64,000 nucleotides of DNA, taken from assembly GCA_943367715.1 (NCBI GenBank), contig CALRJY020000014.1, forward strand, positions 83,879 to 147,878, written 5' to 3'. This document shows, piece after piece, positions 51,428 to 60,198 of the stretch. Below the pieces are notes generated by a model. It had not been told where the DNA came from. It saw only the letters and a list, made by a program, of their open reading frames with translations, and ran no database searches. Made by a program: the position numbers and the translations under genes. Source of the stretch: JAEYXS01 sp943367715. Its GTDB lineage: Bacteria; Verrucomicrobiota; Verrucomicrobiia; Limisphaerales; JAEYXS01. Within the stretch, counting starts at the first letter, position 1. Each line of letters opens with the position of its first letter.

Positions 51428-53281
51428 ATGTCCTTTAGCTCAAAAACCCTGCTGACGGCGTTGTGCCTCGCAGCAATCCAATTTCTGCCAGTCACCGTGC
51501 AAGCTCAGGCGGTCAATGATCCGGAAGCCGAGATCCGTACGCTGGCGCCGCAGGCTTTGGCCATCGTGAAGCAATGGCAGGCGGGCAATACCAAGGCGGT
51601 GAACCGCACGCTGCACATCGTGTATTGGACGCCAGCCGACCGCGAACCGGCCCCGCTCTATGAGGAGCGGTTGAGCGCCATCCTGCTGGATATCCAAGCC
51701 TTCTACGCCAAGGAGATGGCCCGGCTCGGATTTGCGCCCATGACCCTCCGCCTGGATCTGCAGGGCAAGGACAAGGTGAAGGTATTTTTGGTAAAAGGGA
51801 AACAGCCTTACGCCTATTACAAACCGGAAAGCGGACGCGAGATCCGGGAGGAATGTCTACCAACCTTGAAAGCGGCGGGTCTAGATACTGACAGGGAAAC
51901 GATCGTCATCTTCACGAACATGGTGAACTGGGATTCCACCCAGCGGCGCATCACCCAAAACAGCCCCTATTACGCCAGCGGCAGTCCGGTCTCAGGCACG
52001 GCTTGGCAGGTGGACAGTCCGATCCTTGAACTGGCCGCGCTCTCCAACAAAGCTGACTTCGTGCAGGACGGGCAGTACGGACGCATCAGCCTGGGAAAAT
52101 ATAACTCCATCTTCATCGGCGGCATCGCCCATGAGGTGGGCCATGCATTAGGCCTGCCACATAACACCCAGCGGACCAGCGAGCAAAAACTGTGGGGCAC
52201 CACGCTGATGGGCAGTGGCAACCGCACGTATGGCAACGAGCGTCGTGGCGAAGACAAAGGCTCTTTCCTGAACCTGGCCGGCGGATTGCGGCTCATCACC
52301 CACCCCATCTTCAACCCGCTGGCGCCGATCAAAGCCGGAGGGAACTCGTTTCAATTCGAGCAGATTGAATTCACCGCGGGCGACAAGTTCTTCACCTGCG
52401 CGGGCAAAGTGACCGGGGGCGTGCCGGTGTATGCCGTGTTCGGTTATATGGACCCGTTGGGCGGTGGTGATTATGATTCGCTGCCGTGCATCGCGATACC
52501 GGACCAGAACGGGAAATTCAAACTCGTCGCGGATTCGTTGACCCGAGGCAAGAAGTGCACGTTCCGGTTGATCGCCTTGGGCGCGGATGGCACAGCCACC
52601 AGCTTTGCCTCCGCGAGTTCCGCGAACAACTATCCCTATCGCGTCACGGCGGAAGGACAGCCGGATCTGCTGGGCGCACAACTGCGGCTGGATCTGGCTC
52701 CCGCAGTGCAAGCCTTCCAACGCAAGGATGTGGCGGCGTTGAAGGCCACGTTCCAAAAATTCGCTCAAAAGTATAAGCAACAAAGTGTTTTTGCAGAGAT
52801 GGAGAAAGCGCTTACTGATGCACTCCAGGCTCCCGCACCAACCGTTGATGCCGCAACGGTGACCGGCAATGCGGTGGAGTTGAGTCGCGTGCGTCCGCAG
52901 CAAGCTAGCGTGGGCTGGTTGAAGCCGACTTATGATCACTTGCCCGGAACGGACGTCTTGCTGGGCAGCACGGGCGAATTGTTCGCGCGAGGTATCTTTG
53001 CCCATGCTCCGGCGCGGCACACGTATCAATTGGGGGGTAAATGGGAAACACTCAAAGGCAAAGCGGGCATGGCCCAAGGCAATGATGGCTCCGTGGTGTT
53101 TGTCATCGAAGCCGACGGGCGTGAATTGTGGCGCTCCCCTGTGGTGAAGCCGGAAAACCTGCAGACCTTCGAGGTCCCGGTGAAAGGCGTGCAGCAATTG
53201 CAATTGCGCGTGGAAGATGGCGGCAACGGTGCCGGCAGCGATTGGGGACTGTGGCTGGAGCCGGTGCTGTCACGGTCATAA
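51428..53281 (+). CDS. Secreted metzincin-type metalloprotease with C-terminal NPCBM-like domain
   Basis: A 617-residue exported protein. The ATG at 51428 gives a signal peptide (MSFSSKTLLTALCLAAIQFL). A metzincin zinc motif, HEVGHALGLPH (HExxHxxGxxH), is at about 234-244, preceded by GGIAHE. The C-terminal region (about 505-617) resembles an NPCBM carbohydrate-binding beta-sandwich: GELFARGIFAHAPARHTYQLGG and LQLRVEDGGNGAGSDWGLWLEPV. The combination suggests a protease targeted to polysaccharide or a glycoprotein. Other members of the group are found in Planctomycetes and Verrucomicrobia. The gene is monocistronic. Confidence 0.75.
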   Translation: MSFSSKTLLTALCLAAIQFLPVTVQAQAVNDPEAEIRTLAPQALAIVKQWQAGNTKAVNRTLHIVYWTPADREPAPLYEERLSAILLDIQAFYAKEMARLGFAPMTLRLDLQGKDKVKVFLVKGKQPYAYYKPESGREIREECLPTLKAAGLDTDRETIVIFTNMVNWDSTQRRITQNSPYYASGSPVSGTAWQVDSPILELAALSNKADFVQDGQYGRISLGKYNSIFIGGIAHEVGHALGLPHNTQRTSEQKLWGTTLMGSGNRTYGNERRGEDKGSFLNLAGGLRLITHPIFNPLAPIKAGGNSFQFEQIEFTAGDKFFTCAGKVTGGVPVYAVFGYMDPLGGGDYDSLPCIAIPDQNGKFKLVADSLTRGKKCTFRLIALGADGTATSFASASSANNYPYRVTAEGQPDLLGAQLRLDLAPAVQAFQRKDVAALKATFQKFAQKYKQQSVFAEMEKALTDALQAPAPTVDAATVTGNAVELSRVRPQQASVGWLKPTYDHLPGTDVLLGSTGELFARGIFAHAPARHTYQLGGKWETLKGKAGMAQGNDGSVVFVIEADGRELWRSPVVKPENLQTFEVPVKGVQQLQLRVEDGGNGAGSDWGLWLEPVLSRS

Positions 53282-53474
53282 TAAAAGACCGTGCTACCGG
53301 AAAAGAAATGGGGCGGTCCCAGGTAACCGGTCAAATGTGACTGGTTAAGTAGAACACTGCGGTGATGAGAAAGAGCAGGCCAACCCATGTCGGCGGCTGC
53401 GGTTCTGAAGGTGGATTTGGCGTTTGACGTCCCCTGTCCTGACTATAATGCTGACTAGGGCTTTGATAGAATCC

Positions 53475-53840
53475 ATGACACCTGAGGAAATCAAACAACG
53501 GCGGGAAGCTTATCAGAAAATCCTTGCGTTGGGCTTGCTGACTATCCGTGACTATGCAGCCAAAAGAAGCACCGAGATTTGCACAATAGAAGCGGAGCAT
53601 TTGCACAATATCCCTTCCCTAATAGATGAGGAAAACGAGCATCGGCATATCCATTACGCAGCTGTTGAAAAACCTTCCTATCTTAAACGAATCCAAGCAT
53701 GTGCAGATGATGAATACATCGAAAGAACGGCCGATTTCTACCGCGAACCCTGGATTGTTTTGATGCAATTTGCCCTCCGATCTCAGGAAGAATTTAACAG
53801 ACAAATGGAATTCCAAAACCCAGAACCTCCAACAATGTGA
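53475..53840 (+). CDS. Hypothetical acidic protein
   Basis: A 121-residue soluble, acidic protein (start at MTPEEIKQRREAY chosen; an ATG at 53448 within the 53416-53453 repeat is an alternative). It is mainly helical, and the family is not recognised. Together with the next gene it lies in a short run of small unknown genes (53475-54573) flanked by repeats. The codon usage and lower GC than neighbours suggest possible recent acquisition, but this was not measured. Confidence 0.5.
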   Translation: MTPEEIKQRREAYQKILALGLLTIRDYAAKRSTEICTIEAEHLHNIPSLIDEENEHRHIHYAAVEKPSYLKRIQACADDEYIERTADFYREPWIVLMQFALRSQEEFNRQMEFQNPEPPTM

Positions 53841-53880
53841 TTCACCCTAAGTAACTGCTGCGAAGCATCACGAAGTTTCT

Positions 53881-54312
53881 GTGGATAAAGTAATTCTCAA
53901 CATACTGAAAGATTACGTCGAAGGCCGTCTCTTGCAGGCCGATTGGCAGGCATGGCTGGCTGAGCATGCCGCTGAAATCGAAGGCACGTGTGACCGTCGC
54001 AAATTTCTACGGCTTAAACACCAAGCATTCAAAGGTGCCGCAGCGGTGTTGGAGCAAAATGGCATTTCATTCAAGCTGGCGGCAGACCACTGCCAGCATT
54101 GCGGGCAGCCATTGTTCACTGCCATGCCCGGTAAAACCACATTTGAAGAGATCCAGGCTTATGAGGAAGGCAGTAAAATAACCGGTTGGGAGGAAATCAT
54201 CAGGGACAGGTGGATTCATCCGGGGCAGTATTGCCCGAATGGTTGCACTACAATTCTTTGGGAACTCAAACGCGATAGTGATGACAACGGAAGTGCCAAG
54301 AACTCCACTTAA
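53881..54312 (+). CDS. Hypothetical protein with two Cys pairs, GTG start
   Basis: A 143-residue protein beginning at a GTG. Two cysteine pairs, CQHC (with a following G) and CPNGC, are spaced about 50 residues apart and could bind zinc. The family is not recognised. It begins 40 bases after the 53840 stop, and the amber-interrupted gene starts 6 bases after its stop, so all three probably share a transcript. Confidence 0.5.
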   Translation: MDKVILNILKDYVEGRLLQADWQAWLAEHAAEIEGTCDRRKFLRLKHQAFKGAAAVLEQNGISFKLAADHCQHCGQPLFTAMPGKTTFEEIQAYEEGSKITGWEEIIRDRWIHPGQYCPNGCTTILWELKRDSDDNGSAKNST

Positions 54313-54318
54313 CACTTT

Positions 54319-54573
54319 ATGGACATCTATCAGGCATTGGACCTTTTGATTGATCGTTGGTGCGAACGCCGCGCATTGCGACCATTGCGGCTTCTGCTTC
54401 CAGTTTAGACTTCTGGCCTGGCACACACGGACCAGAAGTTTGCGCTGCTGGAGGCACTCAAGGATGTGAAAGGTCTTTGCCGCAGTGAACTGCCTGCTGA
54501 CGAACTCAAGATGCTTATCGAAGCCCATAACGCCTTGGAAGATTCGCTGAAAGAGTTTGGTAAATTGCCGTGA
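54319..54573 (+). pseudogene. Small gene interrupted by an in-frame TAG codon
   Basis: From the ATG at 54319, 29 codons (MDIYQALDLLIDRWCERRAL ...) lead to TAG at 54406-54408. The same frame stays open for 54 codons after it (TSGLAHTDQKFALLEALKDV, then a helical EFGKLP end) to TGA at 54573. Both parts have normal helical protein character, so the 84-codon gene is most simply read as an intact small protein with one nonsense mutation, possibly from a TAC or TAT tyrosine codon. Readthrough or a sequencing error remain possible. It lies 6 bases after the upstream gene. Confidence 0.6.
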
Positions 54574-55044
54574 GAACCATAGCGACGCTACGCGGCGCAG
54601 AGGTTTCCTTTGGCGCTTAGTCCGTGGGTTGCGCCGCTCAGGCGGCTTCACGCCACGGCTACCATCGGGGCGTGCCGCTGGCACTGGAAAACTTCAGACC
54701 GCAAATGCGGACAAGGGAGCGTTGATGCGAATTTCGCGAATGGGCGCGAATTATTTTTGATCCATTTTCACACTTAAGGCTCAATTTGGCTGTAAATAAC
54801 TGATCATCAATCAGTTAAGAATCTTAAAATAATTTAAGGAAAAATGGACCTAGGACAGCGGATGTCCTACACCCCCCTCTAAGATGGGCGCGTGATGAAG
54901 GCCATGGAGGTCGGAGAAACGAGGGAGGTCAGTGTGGGAGCTCCCGGGCGGGTGGCGGATAAAAACGTCGCCTCGCCCGGGAATCTTCACGCGCTGACGG
55001 CACGCGGGTGCGTGACTCACGTCAACGAGTTGCCGATGGAAAAT
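54574..55044. repeat. Intergenic region with palindromic repeats
   Basis: Nested palindromes lie at 54622-54658 (outer CCGTGG/CCACGG, inner GCCGC-TCAG-GCGGC) and 54672-54684 (GTGCC-GCT-GGCAC). An AT-rich stretch (54741-54850) contains a hairpin TAACTGAT/ATCAGTTA at 54797-54817. No coding sequence is convincing up to the end of the minus-strand helicase gene at 55045, although one reading frame remains open from 54892 onwards. Confidence 0.55.
54943..54981 (-). terminator. Possible hairpin after the helicase gene
   Basis: A GC-rich stem (CCCGGGCG/CGCCCGGG, 23-base loop with further pairing) begins 63 bases past the minus-strand helicase stop. No T tract follows, so it might be structural or a Rho-dependent region, and not an intrinsic terminator. 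Confidence 0.35.
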
Positions 55045-56691
55045 TTACCAGCGATTGCCGCCGCCACTGCTATTGCCACCACCCGGACGGCCACCACCGA
55101 AGCGGCGTTTACCGGGACGGGCAGCCTTCTGCTGGCTGGGCAAGGGGCCGCCATAAATTTTACCCATCGAGACGGCTGGATCGCGTTGGGCGAGCCACTT
55201 GTGGATGGGTGGGCGTTCGTTGGCACCTTCACGGTTACCATCGACTTCCCGCGGTTCCGGGCGCGGCGCGCGCGGTTGCTGCTGAGGACGCGGACCCTGC
55301 GGTGGGCGGTTGCCTTGGGGCGGGCGCGGACCACCTTGGCCCTGCGGGGGACGGGGACCGCCTTGACCTTGCGGCGGACGCGGTCCCGGAGCTTGACCTT
55401 GAGGACGTGGTTGGCCTTGGCCCTGCGGACGATTGCGCTGCGGTTGCGATTGCTGGCCGCGCGGCGGTCCTTGCTGACGATTCTGTGGACGCTGCTGGCG
55501 TTGCTGTTGCTGCTGACGCGGCTTCGGCTTCACGACTTCGCCGGGGCGAATCTCGTTAAAGGCCGGACTGTCGGCGTAAGGGAAATTCTCAAGCTTCTCG
55601 CGCGGGATCTTCTGGCTGATGAATTTCTCGATGTCGCGGACTTGGCCGCGTTCTTCGGCGACCATGATGGTGAAGGCGTCACCGGTGGCTTGTGCGCGAC
55701 CCGTGCGGCCGATGCGGTGCACGTAATCTTCCGCGTGGAGCGGCACGTCGAAATTGATGACGTGGCTGACCTCCGGCACGTCGATGCCGCGCGCCGCGAT
55801 ATCCGTGGCCACGAGCACATCATAACGCTTGTCGCGAAAGCCTTTGAGGGCGTCTTCACGTTGACGTTGCGTGCGGTCCGAGTGGAGCGTGGCAACGGCG
55901 TGGCGATGGCTGGAAAGGAACTTCGCGATGCGATCGGCGCGATGGCGCGTGCGGCAGAAGATGATGACGGAATCGTAGTTGATCTGGTCGAGCAAGGCTT
56001 GCAGCAGATCGGTCTTCTGATTGTCCGCGACGGGAAAGATGGCGTGCTTCACCGTGGTGGCCGGAGTGCGGCGCGCACCGATCTCGATGATCTCGGGCTT
56101 TTGCATAGCCCACTTGATAAGGGCATCGATGTCCGGCGGAATCGTGGCGGAGAAGAGGCAGGTCTGGCGCTGTTTCGGGCAACGCTCGACGATGCGACGG
56201 ACATCGGGCAGGAAGCCCATGTCGAGCATACGGTCCGCTTCATCGAGGACGAGGTGCTTGATCTGGTCGAGACGGATGGTGCCGCGCTGGAGGTAATCGA
56301 TCAGACGGCCGGGCGTGGCGACGAGGACATCCACACCGCGATTAAGCATATCCGTCTGCTTGCCATAGCCGACACCACCGAAGACGACGCCTGCGCGCAG
56401 CTGGGTGAAGCGGCACAGATCGCGAAAGGAGGTCTCCACTTGGGCGGCCAGCTCACGGGTAGGCTCCAAAACGAGCACCCGCGGCTGATTGGCCGGCTTA
56501 TCCAGCAGGGAAAGTATGGGCAAGGCGAAGGCAGCCGTTTTGCCAGTGCCAGTTTGGGCACTGCCGATCACGTCTTTACCCGCCAAAATCAAAGGAATTG
56601 CGCACAACTGAATGGGTGTCGGTTCGACATAACCCATGGCCTTCACGCCTTCCATAACCGCGCTGGACAAGCCCAGCTCTGTAAAACTCAT
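55045..56691 (-). CDS. rhlE: RhlE-type DEAD-box RNA helicase
   Basis: A 548-residue RNA helicase. All motifs are present: Q motif (FTELGLS ... GYVEPTPIQ), I (SAQTGTGKT), Ia (PTRELAAQ), II (LDEADRML), III (SAT), V (ATDIAARGID) and VI (HRIGRTGRA). After the core (about residue 370) comes a long low-complexity tail rich in Gln, Pro, Gly and Arg, including tandem GPRPPQGQG units, ending GGRPGGGNSSGGGNRW. Such tails bind RNA and drive condensates. Its GC-rich sequence leaves the opposite strand open over the whole gene. It is divergent from uvrD. Confidence 0.95.
   Translation of the reverse strand: MSFTELGLSSAVMEGVKAMGYVEPTPIQLCAIPLILAGKDVIGSAQTGTGKTAAFALPILSLLDKPANQPRVLVLEPTRELAAQVETSFRDLCRFTQLRAGVVFGGVGYGKQTDMLNRGVDVLVATPGRLIDYLQRGTIRLDQIKHLVLDEADRMLDMGFLPDVRRIVERCPKQRQTCLFSATIPPDIDALIKWAMQKPEIIEIGARRTPATTVKHAIFPVADNQKTDLLQALLDQINYDSVIIFCRTRHRADRIAKFLSSHRHAVATLHSDRTQRQREDALKGFRDKRYDVLVATDIAARGIDVPEVSHVINFDVPLHAEDYVHRIGRTGRAQATGDAFTIMVAEERGQVRDIEKFISQKIPREKLENFPYADSPAFNEIRPGEVVKPKPRQQQQQRQQRPQNRQQGPPRGQQSQPQRNRPQGQGQPRPQGQAPGPRPPQGQGGPRPPQGQGGPRPPQGNRPPQGPRPQQQPRAPRPEPREVDGNREGANERPPIHKWLAQRDPAVSMGKIYGGPLPSQQKAARPGKRRFGGGRPGGGNSSGGGNRW
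55330..55430. repeat. Tandem repeats coding for GPRPPQGQG units
   Basis: About three imperfect copies of a 27-base unit lie within the rhlE tail, encoding GPRPPQGQG. They are expected to change copy number by slippage. The region is part of the low-complexity C-terminus of the helicase and not a CRISPR array. Confidence 0.6.
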
Positions 56692-56973
56692 TCCGTAACT
56701 TGCTCAAAAAGAAGGCAGAAGGGAAGCGGATTCAGCGGGGAAAGCGGGTTGGCAGGGTATAAAAACGGGGGAAGATGGGCCGTTTTGATGACATATGGGA
56801 GCCGCAGGCGCGCTCACTCCTCACCCCGCCCTCTCCTCATTAGAGGAGAGGGAGAACATTTGAAGCATCCACTAGAGTTTGAACGCCTTACACACGCGAA
56901 GACAAATGGGCTTAGACAGCAGAATAACGCTTCGCTTGCGTTCGCTTCGCCCGCTCATACACTCCCGCGCGCG
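56692..56973. repeat. Divergent gap with palindromic repeat
   Basis: The 282-base gap between the divergent helicase genes holds a 10-bp palindrome at 56829-56852 (CCCTCTCCTC-ATTA-GAGGAGAGGG). Beside it is CTCACTCCTCACCCCG, whose complement reappears next to the related hairpin at 8173-8234. Promoters for both genes should be here. Confidence 0.55.
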
Positions 56974-59004
56974 ATGTTCGATATTGGTTCACTCAACCCG
57001 CAGCAACGGGAAGCAGTCCGGACGATAAATGGTCCGGTGCTCATCCTTGCGGGAGCGGGCACGGGCAAGACCCGCGTCATCACCGTGCGCATCGCCCACA
57101 TGATCGATCGTGGGGTGAATCCGGGTAACATTTTGGCGGTGACCTTCACGAACAAGGCCGCCCGCGAGATGCAGGAACGTATCAGCAAACTCGTCCCCAC
57201 CCAGCGCGCCAAGAAAGGCGAGGAGAAGCCGCCACGCCCGACCATCTGCACATTCCACTCGCTCTGCGTCCGCATCCTGCGCCAGCACATCGAGAAGCTC
57301 GGCTACAAGAAGACCTTTGTCATTTACAGTGAGAGCGAACAGCTCGGCACGATCAAGAAGATCATGAGCCGCCTTTCCTCCAAGGGCGAGAAGAGTGACC
57401 CCAGCGCGATCCTCTCCATGCTCAGCCGGTTCAAGAATGGCGGTGTGGATTCGACGCTGTTCGCCGACGAAAGCGTCCGCGCGCTTGCCCTGCATGTGCG
57501 ACGGCAATATGACACCGCGTTGAAGGCGTGCAATGCCGTCGATTTCGACGACTTGATCCTGCTCACGTTGCGTCTCTTCGAGGAACATCCCGATGCGCTC
57601 GAAGCCTGTCGCGCGAAATACAAATACGTGATGGTGGACGAGTATCAGGACACGAACGCGGTGCAGTTCCAGCTCATCCATTATCTCACGAAAGAGCATC
57701 GGAACTTCTGCGTGGTGGGTGATGATGATCAGAGCATCTACGGCTGGCGCGGCGCGGAAGTCGCGAACCTGCTGAACCTCGAGAAGCATTTCCCCGAGGT
57801 GAAAGTGGTGAAGTTGGAGCAGAACTACCGTTCCACGAACACGATTCTCGAAGCGGCCAATGCCGTCATCAAGAACAACGCACAACGGCGCGGCAAGCAC
57901 CTCTGGTCCACCAAAGGGCAGGGCGAGAAGATCACTATTGCCAAGTATCCGAAGGACGAGGATGAGGCGCGCGAGATCGTGCAGACGATCGAGTTCAACC
58001 GCATGACGCGCCAGATCCCCTGGGTGCATCACGCGATTTTGTTCCGCACGAATATTCAAGCGCGTCCCATCGAGACGGCCTTGCGCAAAGCCGGTGTGCG
58101 CTATCACTTGATCGGTGGACAGAGCTTCTTCGATCGCCGCGAGATCAAGGATTTCATGGCGTATATCAAGACGTTCCTGAATCCGCACGATGACATCAGC
58201 CTGTTGCGCATCGCGAACACGCCGGCGCGCGGCTTGAGCGATACGACGATGCAGCGCTTGCTGGAAGCCAGCCAGGAGCGCGGCTGCTCGGTCTTCGCCG
58301 CCATGCGCCATACGGATGTGCAGGATTCCTTTCTCACGCGCATCAAGGAGAGCATCCAGGAATTTCTGGCTTTCATCGAAAAGATCCGCGCGCCATTGGA
58401 ATTGGAGGACACGCTTTCACTCAGTGCGTGGGCGAATAATTTCCTGACGGAGACGGGTTATCTGGATGACTTGCGCAAGTCGGAGAAAGACCCCGAGACG
58501 GCGGAGAATCGCGTGAAGAACATCAGCGAACTCGTGGTCCAACTGGATACGACTCCCGGTGGCACGCCGATGCCGCAAGATCGGTTAGTAGAGTTCATGG
58601 AAGAGATGACACTAGATACCGAGCGCGCCGAGGATAAGGAAGTGAAGGGCGATGCCGTGACGCTCATCACCATGCATAGCTGCAAGGGCTTGGAGTATCC
58701 GCACGTGTTCATCATCGGCTTGGAGGAAGGCTTGCTGCCGCACTCACGCAGCAAAGTCGAAGGCACGTTGGATGAAGAGCGCCGCCTCTTTTACGTGGCC
58801 ATCACGCGCGCGCAAGAGACTCTGATGGTGAGTCATTGCGATGCCCGCATGCGCTACGGCACGCCGATGCCGTGTCATCCGTCGTCATTCTTGAAGGAGA
58901 TTCCGGAAACACTCGTGGAGCATATGAGCGAGAAATCGAAGAAGCCGGTGACGGTGGAGACGGGGAAATCGATCTTTGCGGGGATACGGGCGAGTTTGGG
59001 ATAA
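56974..59004 (+). CDS. UvrD/PcrA-type 3'-5' DNA helicase
   Basis: A 676-residue superfamily 1A helicase. Motifs: LNPQQREAV (Q), GAGTGKT (Walker A, 27-33), VDEYQDTN (Walker B), DDDQSIYGWRGAEV (III), QNYRST (IV), and HSCKGLEYPHVFIIGLEEGLLPH (V) plus VAITRAQETLM (VI). It acts in nucleotide excision or mismatch repair and in removing proteins from DNA. The frame is open upstream of the ATG at 56974 for 2 kb, but MFDIGSLNPQQREAV matches family starts, so I place the start there. The tail is slightly shorter than PcrA. Confidence 0.9.
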   Translation: MFDIGSLNPQQREAVRTINGPVLILAGAGTGKTRVITVRIAHMIDRGVNPGNILAVTFTNKAAREMQERISKLVPTQRAKKGEEKPPRPTICTFHSLCVRILRQHIEKLGYKKTFVIYSESEQLGTIKKIMSRLSSKGEKSDPSAILSMLSRFKNGGVDSTLFADESVRALALHVRRQYDTALKACNAVDFDDLILLTLRLFEEHPDALEACRAKYKYVMVDEYQDTNAVQFQLIHYLTKEHRNFCVVGDDDQSIYGWRGAEVANLLNLEKHFPEVKVVKLEQNYRSTNTILEAANAVIKNNAQRRGKHLWSTKGQGEKITIAKYPKDEDEAREIVQTIEFNRMTRQIPWVHHAILFRTNIQARPIETALRKAGVRYHLIGGQSFFDRREIKDFMAYIKTFLNPHDDISLLRIANTPARGLSDTTMQRLLEASQERGCSVFAAMRHTDVQDSFLTRIKESIQEFLAFIEKIRAPLELEDTLSLSAWANNFLTETGYLDDLRKSEKDPETAENRVKNISELVVQLDTTPGGTPMPQDRLVEFMEEMTLDTERAEDKEVKGDAVTLITMHSCKGLEYPHVFIIGLEEGLLPHSRSKVEGTLDEERRLFYVAITRAQETLMVSHCDARMRYGTPMPCHPSSFLKEIPETLVEHMSEKSKKPVTVETGKSIFAGIRASLG

Positions 59005-59034
59005 ACCACACAACACGCAGAAACGAACCGTGTT

Positions 59035-60192
59035 TTACAAGGCGTTTCGTAAGACTTCACACAAAGTTTCCTTACTCAGCTCCACCGGATTCGCCTTCAT
59101 GCTGCTGGCCTTCGCGGCTTTTTCGACAACAGATTCCACATCGCTTTCAGAGCAGCCATAGTGTGAGAGCTTCAGCACCTGCAAATCCTTTACCAACTGC
59201 GCCACCCATTGCACACCATCCTCAGCGGTTCCCTGCGCTTTGCCCGTGAGCAATCGCCCGATTTCCTCATAGCGCACCAGTGCGACACTACCGGGCGCAC
59301 TCTCTCGCAACGCCTTGATATTCGCCGCCATCACGTATGGCAGCAACGCCGCGCAAACCGCTCCATGCGGTGCTGAAAACATCCCGCCAAAGGGTGCCGC
59401 AAATCCATGCACTGCGCCCAGCCCGGCATTCGCCAGCGCTAGGCCGCCGAACAAACTCGTCACCGCCATGTCTTCCCGCGCCTCAACGTCCTTCCCCTGC
59501 CCTACCACCTTACGCAAAGACTTGGCCGCGCGCCGAATTCCTTCCACACACCAACCATCCGTCATGGGATTCGCGCGTGTGCATACATACGGCTCGATCA
59601 CCTGCGTCAATGCATCCAGCCCCGTGTAAGCCGTCACGTCCGGTGGCAGGTCATAGGTCAGCTCGGGGTCCACGATGGCGAGTCTCGGCAGCATCAGCGG
59701 ACTGCGCAGGCTCACCTTCACGCGATGCTCCTTGGAGCCGAGCACCGCATTGCGCGTCACCTCCGCACCCGTTCCTGCTGTCGTCGGTATCGCGATGTAA
59801 GGTGCCGCCGGATTCTTCAAAGGTTGCGCCTCACCGATGACTTCTAAATAATCAAACAGATCCCCCTCATTCGTGAGCAGGCCACTCACCGCCTTCGCCG
59901 CATCAATGACACTGCCGCCGCCGAACCCCATCACCACGTCGCATCGCTCTGCCTTTGCTTGGGCTGTGAGACCTTGCACGGAATCCGTCGTGGGTTCGCC
60001 CACAGCCGAGGCTATCACCACCTCCAAGCCGTCCTTCTTCAGCAAGCCAAGCAATCTCTCCGCCCGTCCAACATTTCCTCCAGTCACCAAAAACACTCGC
60101 CGTCCAAATCCCTGGGCTGCCTTGGCCGCTTCGGTCAAAGTTCCGGCACCAAAGACAATCCGCGTGGCCGTGGCAAATTCAAAGCGCGTCAT
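59035..60192 (-). CDS. Iron-containing alcohol dehydrogenase
   Basis: A 385-residue group III (Fe-type) dehydrogenase. It shows the NAD motif GFGGGSVIDAAKAVSG, the metal and signature region HGFAAPFGGMFSAPHG, and TTAGTGAEVTRNAVLG. Group members include FucO, maleylacetate reductase and various alcohol dehydrogenases, so the substrate is open. It ends 30 bases from the convergent uvrD stop. The LsrG-like gene ends 6 bases upstream of its start, and both probably form one operon. Confidence 0.9.
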   Translation of the reverse strand: MTRFEFATATRIVFGAGTLTEAAKAAQGFGRRVFLVTGGNVGRAERLLGLLKKDGLEVVIASAVGEPTTDSVQGLTAQAKAERCDVVMGFGGGSVIDAAKAVSGLLTNEGDLFDYLEVIGEAQPLKNPAAPYIAIPTTAGTGAEVTRNAVLGSKEHRVKVSLRSPLMLPRLAIVDPELTYDLPPDVTAYTGLDALTQVIEPYVCTRANPMTDGWCVEGIRRAAKSLRKVVGQGKDVEAREDMAVTSLFGGLALANAGLGAVHGFAAPFGGMFSAPHGAVCAALLPYVMAANIKALRESAPGSVALVRYEEIGRLLTGKAQGTAEDGVQWVAQLVKDLQVLKLSHYGCSESDVESVVEKAAKASSMKANPVELSKETLCEVLRNAL

Positions 60193-60198
60193 AACTAC

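Noticed and set aside
54892..56973. 1370-residue protein made of the antisense frame of rhlE joined to UvrD
   Set aside because: The N-terminal 690 residues are the reverse-strand reading of an intact DEAD-box helicase and have no domain of their own. Family-consistent UvrD starts at 56974.
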